DNA of 11,089 nt from an uncultured Oribacterium sp. (GTDB lineage: Bacteria; Bacillota; Clostridia; Lachnospirales; Lachnospiraceae): positions 1 to 11,089 of the forward strand of contig CABTMH010000073.1 of NCBI GenBank assembly GCA_902485915.1. Reading direction: 5' to 3'. Positions 6,461 through 11,089 of the stretch are shown piece by piece. Numbering within the stretch: position 1 is the first letter of the stretch; each line of letters begins with the position of its first letter. Under the pieces are notes generated by a model. That model saw nothing but the letters and a program-made list of their open reading frames with translations, made no database searches and was not told the origin of the DNA. The position numbers and the translations under genes are program-made.

Positions 6461-6943
6461 ATGAGCAGTGAAATGAGATTAAGATCGCTAAGGAAGCAAA
6501 AGAAACTGACCCAGGTCGAGTGTGCGAAGTACTTGGGAATCCCGGTTCGTACATACCAGAACTATGAAACGGATGAAAAAAAGCAGGATACGCCGAAATA
6601 TGTCTATATGATACAGAAGCTGGACCAGTATGGCTTCATCGATGAAAGTCACGGTATCTTAAACATCCAGAAAATAAAAGATGTATGTCACGATATTTTC
6701 GCAGCCTATGATGTAGACTATTGCTATCTTTTCGGCTCTTACGCAAAAGGAAAAGCGACGGAAACAAGCGATGTAGACCTGCTGATTTCTACCACGGTTT
6801 CCGGCATGAAGTTCTATGAACTGGTCGAAGAACTCCGGGAAGCTTAAAAAAAAGAAGTTGATCTGCTGAATCTGGAGCAGCTGAAAGATAATCTTGAACT
6901 CGTAAACGAAATCCTGAAGGACGGTATAAAAGTGTATGGATAA
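6461..6943 (+). pseudogene. XRE-HTH / MNT nucleotidyltransferase antitoxin, broken by in-frame TAA
   Basis: Without the stop this would be a 160-codon protein: an XRE helix-turn-helix (about 1-45: LRKQKKLTQVECAKYLGI, VRTYQNYE) joined to a minimal nucleotidyltransferase (MNT) domain (about 68-160). FGSYAKGKATETSDVDLLIS (91-110) shows the GS motif and catalytic Asp 104 and Asp 106. TAA at 6845-6847 ends translation after residue 128; the same frame then continues with typical MNT sequence (KKEVDLLNLEQL) to TAA 6941-6943. The lost segment carries VDLL, whose Asp is probably the third catalytic carboxylate. TTA to TAA, one base beside a run of eight A, would explain it. Intact homologues AMPylate and silence a HEPN toxin encoded next door; here only a stub follows. 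The truncated product could still bind DNA. ATG 6461 (AAGAG 6448-6452) is preferred over GTG 6452. A sequencing error is the main alternative. Confidence 0.75.
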
Positions 6944-6989
6944 CAAGAAAACAAACCAATATCATCCCGAAATCCTAAGAAATTTCTAA
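6936..6989 (+). pseudogene. 17-codon stub at the expected HEPN-toxin position
   Basis: ATG 6936 overlaps the end of the MNT frame (ATGGATAA), the usual MNT-HEPN junction. It encodes MDNKKTNQYHPEILRNF and then TAA. The start resembles the opening of HepT-like proteins as I recall them, but the helical body and RxxxxH motif are absent: the sequence runs directly into the next promoter region. Most likely the toxin gene was deleted. A chance ORF cannot be excluded because the similarity is very short. Confidence 0.4.
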
Positions 6990-6997
6990 CATCCTTG

Positions 6998-7028
6998 CTC
7001 TAGGTTTTTCAGAAAAATAGAGTATACT
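6998..7028 (+). promoter_or_regulatory. Promoter with embedded inverted repeat before phosphotransferase gene
   Basis: TATACT (7023-7028) is a good -10 box; its -35 is weak (CTAGGT, 7000-7005, 17-bp spacer). The spacer holds an inverted repeat: CTCTA (6998-7002) with TAGAG (7018-7022), and inside it T5 (7005-7009) with A5 (7013-7017) around CAG, with a GG bulge. Transcription would start about at the A of ATG 7035. Confidence 0.45.
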
Positions 7029-7034
7029 CCCAGT

Positions 7035-8450
7035 ATGATTAAAGATAACCAGCGTTTTTTAAATAAGTTTCACGTCCTTCTGGACGTCCTCATCATCTGC
7101 GCGTCCTACGCTCTCGCATGGCTCCTGACGATCGTCGCACCGATCTTCCCGGCAGGCCACGGCGTACTCCCGCCGCAGGTCTATTTTGTTGCGCTCATTC
7201 CGATCGTACCGACGTACCTCCTCCTTTACTGGGCGTTCCACCTGTACGAGCCGAAGCGCACCCACTCGAAGCGCGCCGAGCTCTGGCACATCTGCCAGGC
7301 CTGCGCCGTCGGCCTCATGCTGCTGACCTCGATCCTTTACGCGTTCCGACGCTCCGGATACTTCGGCAACTTCTCGACCCGTATGCTCGTCGCGTTCTCC
7401 ATCATCGACATCACCCTGACGACGATCGAACGCTTCGGCATCCGCTACATCCTCTCGCGCCTCCGTCGGAAGGGCTTCAACCAGAAGCACGTCATGCTCG
7501 TCGGCTTCTCGGACGCCTCCGACCAGTTCATCGACGCCTGCCGCCGCAACCCGGACTGGGGCTACCACATCTACGGCATCGTCGACGACATCGCAGAACT
7601 CGGCGAGAGCTATAAGGGCATCCAGGTCGTCGGCCGCATCTCCGAGCTCGAGCACATCCTCGCGCAGAACACCATCGACGAAATCGCGATCACGCTACCA
7701 CTCGCAGCCTACGCGAAGCTGGACGGCATCGTCCACGTCTGCGAGAAGTCCGGCGTTCACACGAAGTTCATCCCGGACTATAACAACATCATCCACTCGA
7801 AGCCGGTCACCGAAGACATGGACGGCCTCCCGGTCATCAACATCCGGAACGTCCCGCTCACCGACCCGGTCAAGGCCACCGCGAAGCGTGCCGTCGACAT
7901 CTGCGGTGCCCTCGTCGGCATCGTCCTCTTCAGCCCGATCATGCTCGTCATTGCGACCCTCATCAAGCTCACCTCGCCGGGCCCGATCATCTTCAAGCAG
8001 GAGCGCGTCGGCCTTCATAACAAGCCGTTCATGATGTACAAGTTCCGCTCCATGGTGCAGCAGACCGAAGCCGACGAAAAGAAGGGCTGGACCGTCCCGG
8101 GCGACCCGCGCGTCACCCGCGTCGGCCGCTTCATCCGGAAAACTTCCATCGACGAGTTCCCGCAGTTCTTCAACGTCCTCGCCGGCCAGATGTCCCTCAT
8201 CGGCCCGCGCCCGGAGCGCACCCAGTTCGTCGAGATGTTTAAGGAGGAGATCCCGCGCTACATGATCAAGCATCAGGTCCGCCCAGGCATGACCGGCTGG
8301 GCCCAGGTCAACGGCCTCCGCGGCGACACCTCGATCTACGAGCGTGTGAAGTACGACATCTGGTACATCGAGAACTGGACCATGTCCCTGGACGTGAAAA
8401 TCCTGTTCCTCACGATTTTTAAAGGATTCGTAAACAAAAATGCATATTAA
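7035..8450 (+). CDS. Undecaprenyl-phosphate hexose-1-phosphate transferase (WcaJ/CpsE-like)
   Basis: Predicted to start glycan synthesis by moving a sugar-1-phosphate from a UDP-sugar to undecaprenyl phosphate at the inner membrane. Of 471 residues, 1-130 carry four hydrophobic helices (near 15-37, 49-70, 86-107, 112-130). Residues about 150-260 form a Rossmann-like domain (KHVMLVGFSDASDQFI). From about 280 comes the bacterial sugar transferase domain: KRAVDICGALVG with the reentrant helix, SPGPIIFKQERVG, MYKFRSM, the Asp-Glu pair in TSIDEFPQ (373-374) needed for catalysis in this family, and LIGPRPERTQF. The length and order match the large WcaJ/WbaP class. Glucose or galactose cannot be told apart. 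ATG 7035 gives the family-typical start MIKDNQ but lacks a clear SD and sits 7 nt after a -10 box. Codon use returns to the GC-rich style. A terminator follows at once. Confidence 0.93.
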   Translation: MIKDNQRFLNKFHVLLDVLIICASYALAWLLTIVAPIFPAGHGVLPPQVYFVALIPIVPTYLLLYWAFHLYEPKRTHSKRAELWHICQACAVGLMLLTSILYAFRRSGYFGNFSTRMLVAFSIIDITLTTIERFGIRYILSRLRRKGFNQKHVMLVGFSDASDQFIDACRRNPDWGYHIYGIVDDIAELGESYKGIQVVGRISELEHILAQNTIDEIAITLPLAAYAKLDGIVHVCEKSGVHTKFIPDYNNIIHSKPVTEDMDGLPVINIRNVPLTDPVKATAKRAVDICGALVGIVLFSPIMLVIATLIKLTSPGPIIFKQERVGLHNKPFMMYKFRSMVQQTEADEKKGWTVPGDPRVTRVGRFIRKTSIDEFPQFFNVLAGQMSLIGPRPERTQFVEMFKEEIPRYMIKHQVRPGMTGWAQVNGLRGDTSIYERVKYDIWYIENWTMSLDVKILFLTIFKGFVNKNAY

Positions 8451-8459
8451 GTAAACCCC

Positions 8460-8500
8460 GCGGGTGTATAGTATACTGAGTATTATATACCCGCTCTTTT
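8460..8500 (+). terminator. Intrinsic terminator after phosphotransferase gene
   Basis: A 15-bp stem (8460-8474 with 8480-8494; 12 Watson-Crick and 3 G-U pairs), loop ACTGA, then CTCTTTT to 8500. It begins 10 bp after the stop codon and makes the phosphotransferase a single-gene unit or the end of one. Confidence 0.85.
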
Positions 8501-8519
8501 ACTGCATACCCACCTGCTT

Positions 8520-8624
8520 CGGCCAATGCACCCGCCCGGGACGCACATACCGCCCCGCATTTCCCCCGTTCCCACCCGGCTACGGCGGCCAATGCGCTCG
8601 TCCGGGACGCACATACCGCCCCGC
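8520..8624. repeat. Two copies of a 39-bp intergenic element
   Basis: 8520-8558 and 8586-8624 are the same 39 bp with three substitutions, at a period of 66 bp. The element begins CGGCCAATGC and ends ACATACCGCCCCGC. On both strands the copies create repetitive open frames (for example RPGRTYRPA on the + strand, RYVRPGRAHWPP-like on the - strand). These peptides resemble spurious proteins I recall from Clostridia, which suggests a genome-wide REP-like element rather than a gene. That link is memory, not a search. Confidence 0.75.
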
Positions 8625-8644
8625 GGCTTCATCGGATAAGGGAA

Positions 8645-8673
8645 TTGCCGAAGCACGGCAAGTATGGTAAAAT
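8645..8673 (+). promoter_or_regulatory. Promoter for the LCP gene
   Basis: TTGCCG (8645-8650), a 17-bp spacer, and TAAAAT (8668-8673) preceded by TGG, an extended -10. Transcription would start near 8680. That is too close to the TTG at 8687 for normal initiation there and supports the ATG at 8726. Confidence 0.68.
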
Positions 8674-8725
8674 CGTCTAAGTTTTTTTGAAAAGCAGCTG
8701 CAACCCGCAGTATGAGGATAAACAG

Positions 8726-11089
8726 ATGGCACTTGACAGTGGCAAGGAAACGCGCCGCCCGCACACGCAGGCAGAGGCAGAAGCCGAACAGCGCGCACTC
8801 GAAGATCGAATCGTAAATGATAAGCAGATGGCCGGCCGGATCATGGATAAGGCCATGAACCCGCAGAGCGGTGACGCGGCGACACCTCACCGCAGTAACC
8901 CATATCTCTCAGAGATGGAAGCGGAGAGAAGAGTAGCCAGAGCTGCGGACGGCACCGCCCGTACCCCGCACTCGCCGGATGCCCATTCAACCGCCAGCAC
9001 CCGTCCGTCCGGTGCATCAGACACCCACCCGGCGACCGGCACCGCCGGCATCCGTCCATCCGGCGGATTAGACACATACCCGACGACTGGTACCGCTGGT
9101 ACAGGACCGACATCCGGATCCACCGCCCGTCCGCGTCGCACGACGCCGGTGAAGAAGCCGCAGGAGGCCCAGCCGGGCATCCGCCAGCTGAACAGCATCG
9201 GCGAAGGCCAGTACGACGCCGACTACGAGCGCCGCATGCGTGATAAAAAGAAGAAGGCCCGCCGCACCCGCATCATCACCATGGTGATCGTCGAGCTCCT
9301 GACCCTCGTCTGCATCTTCGGCTTCGGCTTCGTCTACCGCTACATGCACATGACCGCCGACGTCGCCTTCGATGTCAGCAAGGTACGAAACGAAAACATC
9401 GACATCTCCCAGAAGCAGAAGATGTCCGGCTACTGGACCGTCGCCGTCTTCGGCGTCGACTCCCGTAACGGCGACGTCGGCAAGGGCGCGAACGCCGATG
9501 TACAGATCATCGCAAACGTCAACATGGGCACCGGTGATATCACCCTGACCTCCGTCTACCGAGATACCTACCTGAACCTCGGAAAGGGTGACCGCTACTC
9601 GAAGAGTAACGCCGCGTACGCCGAGGGCGGACCGGAGCAGGCCGTCGCGATGCTAAATAAAAACCTCGACCTCGACATCGAGAACTACATCACCTTTAAC
9701 TGGAAGGCCGTGGCGGACGTCATCGACCTCCTCGGCGGCGTGGACATCGACGTCTCGAAGGCGGCTTTCTACTATATGAATGCCTACATCCACGAAACCT
9801 GCCTGAAGTCCGGCATCAGCGCAGAGAACCCGGCCGCCATGTATATAAAGAGCGCCGGCCCGCAGCACCTGAATGGCGTCCAGGCCGTGGCCTACGCCCG
9901 CCTCCGCTACATGGACAGCGATTTCGAGCGTACGAAGCGCCAGCGTGAAGTCATCTCGCAGTGCCTCGACCTCGCGAAGAAGACTGACCTCGCGACCCTC
10001 ACGAAGATCATCGACACCGTGCTGCCGCAGGTGGCCTTTAACATCGACACCGCAGACATCATCGAGCTCGCGAAGGGCATCTCCCGCTACAACATCCGCG
10101 AGTCCGTCGGCTTCCCGAAGGACCTGAAGGATCAGATGATGGGTAAGAAGGGTGCATGCGTCATCCCGGCGACACTAGAGTCCAATGTCGTCTGGCTCCA
10201 CCGCATCCTCTTCGCGGATGAGAACTACACCGTATCCGATGCGGTGAAGCGCTACTCCCAGAAGATCTCGGACGACTCCGGCTACTATGCGAGCCATAAG
10301 GAGACGGAGGAGTCGGATAAGAAGTTTACGAAGTCCGACGAAGACGAATCCGAGAAGACGAAGGCCGAGACCGATAAGGACGGCAGCACCGTCACGAAGC
10401 CGAAGACCGATAAGGATGGCTACCTGATTAAGGGCACCGACGCCGACGGCAACTACATCTACGAGACCGACGCCGACGGTCATAAGATCAAGGCCAGCAC
10501 CGAGACGAAGACCGACGAAACGAAGGAATCCGAAACCGACGCCGACGGTAATGTCATCAAGGTGCCGAAGACCGATAAGAACGGCTATATCATTACGGGC
10601 GTCGATAAGAACGGCAAGTATATCTACGAGACAGATGCCGACGGTCATAAGGTGAAGGCCGACACCGAGACGACGAAGTCCGATGAGACGAAGGAAGGCG
10701 AAACCGAGGAATCCGAGACCGACGAGGGCGAGATCATCGAAGGCCCGACGAAGGAGACCAAGGAAACGAAGGAAAACGCGAAGGACGAGACGAAGGAGTC
10801 GAAGAAGGACGGCGAGAAGGAAACCAAGGAAAACCTGAAGGAAACCATCGAAGAACCGGGCAAGACCCCGGAGAACAGCTACGACGGCCCGGGCGGCAGT
10901 TCCAGCTCGAATCACAACAGCAGCACCGCAGGTCCAGGTTCCGGCTCAAACAACAGCAGCACCACCGCAGGCCCTGGCGCCGGCGCCAGTCATAACAGCA
11001 GCACCAGTGAAGGCCCAGGCAGCAGCCATGGCAGCGAAGTCATCCCTGGCGGCCCAGGCGCGAACCTCCTCGAAGGCCCAGGCGCATAA
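8726..11089 (+). CDS. LytR-CpsA-Psr (LCP) glycopolymer ligase with long repetitive tails
   Basis: LCP proteins transfer lipid-linked glycopolymers onto peptidoglycan on the outer membrane face. From ATG 8726 (GAGGA 8714-8718, spacing 7) it is 787 residues and ends exactly at the window edge. Residues 1-180 are a disordered, basic cytoplasmic part with two 17-residue repeats (93-126). One membrane helix spans about 182-205 (IITMVIVELLTLVCIFGFGF). The LCP domain runs about 235-415: VFGVDSR, ADVQIIANVN, LTSVYRDTYL, DRYSKSNAAYAEGG, DLLGGVDIDV, LNGVQAVAYARLRY, FERTKRQREVI; these include the arginines and aspartates used for pyrophosphate and metal binding in the family. A helical linker leads to an exported tail (about 525-787) with two 55-residue Asp/Gly repeats, a Lys/Glu/Thr-rich stretch and a Gly-Pro-Gly/Ser/Asn end with no LPxTG signal. 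Typical LCP proteins are about 300-500 residues, so the tails are exceptional. An upstream TTG (8687) adds 13 codons but is too near the predicted transcript start. Confidence 0.92.
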   Translation: MALDSGKETRRPHTQAEAEAEQRALEDRIVNDKQMAGRIMDKAMNPQSGDAATPHRSNPYLSEMEAERRVARAADGTARTPHSPDAHSTASTRPSGASDTHPATGTAGIRPSGGLDTYPTTGTAGTGPTSGSTARPRRTTPVKKPQEAQPGIRQLNSIGEGQYDADYERRMRDKKKKARRTRIITMVIVELLTLVCIFGFGFVYRYMHMTADVAFDVSKVRNENIDISQKQKMSGYWTVAVFGVDSRNGDVGKGANADVQIIANVNMGTGDITLTSVYRDTYLNLGKGDRYSKSNAAYAEGGPEQAVAMLNKNLDLDIENYITFNWKAVADVIDLLGGVDIDVSKAAFYYMNAYIHETCLKSGISAENPAAMYIKSAGPQHLNGVQAVAYARLRYMDSDFERTKRQREVISQCLDLAKKTDLATLTKIIDTVLPQVAFNIDTADIIELAKGISRYNIRESVGFPKDLKDQMMGKKGACVIPATLESNVVWLHRILFADENYTVSDAVKRYSQKISDDSGYYASHKETEESDKKFTKSDEDESEKTKAETDKDGSTVTKPKTDKDGYLIKGTDADGNYIYETDADGHKIKASTETKTDETKESETDADGNVIKVPKTDKNGYIITGVDKNGKYIYETDADGHKVKADTETTKSDETKEGETEESETDEGEIIEGPTKETKETKENAKDETKESKKDGEKETKENLKETIEEPGKTPENSYDGPGGSSSSNHNSSTAGPGSGSNNSSTTAGPGAGASHNSSTSEGPGSSHGSEVIPGGPGANLLEGPGA
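9002..9103 (+). repeat. Tandem 51-bp repeat in the cytoplasmic part of the LCP protein
   Basis: Two in-frame units of 17 residues: RPSGASDTHPATGTAGI and RPSGGLDTYPTTGTAGT, followed by a decayed start of a third (GPTSGST). Codons differ between units, so the peptide rather than the DNA has been kept. The region is predicted to be disordered and to lie before the membrane helix. Confidence 0.8.
10370..10699 (+). repeat. Two 55-codon repeats in the exported LCP tail
   Basis: Units at residues 549-603 and 604-658. Each contains four Asp-x-[Asp/Asn]-Gly turns (TDKDG, TDADG, TDKNG, VDKNG) separated by short alternating hydrophobic strands such as GYLIKG and GNYIYE, then a TETK/TDETK linker. The inner period is about 10-12 residues. 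The pattern resembles Asp-rich calcium-binding loops or short beta-hairpin repeats; I do not recognise it as a named domain. Confidence 0.8.

Noticed and set aside
6845..6856. Programmed slippage on the A8 run rescuing the MNT frame
   Set aside because: The stop lies at the 5' edge of the A run and the downstream sequence is in the same frame, so slipping on the As would neither skip the stop nor be needed.
8520..8624. CRISPR array
   Set aside because: Only two repeat copies with a 27-bp gap, GC-rich imperfect units, no third repeat and no cas genes.
8464..8670. 68-codon + strand frame with RPGRTYRPA repeats
   Set aside because: It starts inside the terminator stem, has no SD, and its repeats come from the duplicated 39-bp intergenic element.
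8483..8890. 135-codon - strand frame over the intergenic repeats
   Set aside because: It crosses the LCP promoter and start and the 39-bp repeats; repetitive Cys/Arg/Gly peptides look spurious.
10175..10915. 246-codon hydrophobic frame on the - strand
   Set aside because: Antisense of the Lys/Asp/Glu/Thr-rich LCP tail, which automatically reads as Leu/Val/Ile/Gly/Phe; not a membrane protein.

Overview
The window looks like a cell-envelope glycan locus from a fairly GC-rich member of the Clostridia, most likely Lachnospiraceae. This is an inference. It rests on Firmicutes-style promoters and strong Shine-Dalgarno (SD) sequences, an undecaprenyl-phosphate sugar-1-phosphate transferase that starts MIKDNQ as I recall Lachnospiraceae homologues doing, an LCP-family protein with a long acidic tail, and a type IV AbiE pair. 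All genes are on the + strand. Sugar-handling genes are GC-rich with mostly C/G-ending codons; the stretch 4141-7020 is visibly AT-richer and looks acquired.

Layout. 1-319: no confident gene; stem-loop-forming sequence, then a promoter (174-202). 320-1333: polyprenyl-phosphate-type family 2 glycosyltransferase with two C-terminal membrane helices (TTG start). 1515-4040: two-domain family 2 glycosyltransferase with two unusual insertions. 4108-4139: strong intrinsic terminator. 4142-6289: AbiEi antitoxin / AbiEii nucleotidyltransferase toxin operon bracketed by a direct repeat of about 140 bp that carries the operon's own promoter and inverted-repeat operator. The second copy keeps a perfect operator but has lost the -10 box. 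6293-6989: a decayed MNT/HEPN-type module, with an XRE-MNT gene broken by an in-frame TAA just before its presumed third catalytic acidic residue, followed by a 17-codon stub where the HEPN toxin should be. 7035-8450: undecaprenyl-phosphate hexose-1-phosphate transferase. 8460-8500: terminator. 8520-8624: duplicated 39-bp intergenic element. 8726-11089: LytR-CpsA-Psr ligase with unusual repetitive cytoplasmic and exported tails.

How it works together (inference from families). The phosphotransferase would put the first sugar-1-phosphate on undecaprenyl phosphate, the double-domain glycosyltransferase would extend the chain, the GtrB-like enzyme would make a lipid-linked sugar donor for outside-face decoration, and the LCP protein would ligate the finished polymer to peptidoglycan. 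No flippase or polymerase is present here, so the locus continues beyond the window. The two toxin-antitoxin modules sit between transcription units, as cargo in such variable loci often does.

Most worth a second look: the paired operator repeats around abiE (one a promoter-less decoy candidate), an inverted repeat that could hide the abiEi SD only in read-through transcripts, the inactivated XRE-MNT gene with its HEPN stub and intact operator array, a candidate leaderless start for the phosphotransferase, the LCP tail repeats, and a strong avoidance of C before AAG lysine codons.
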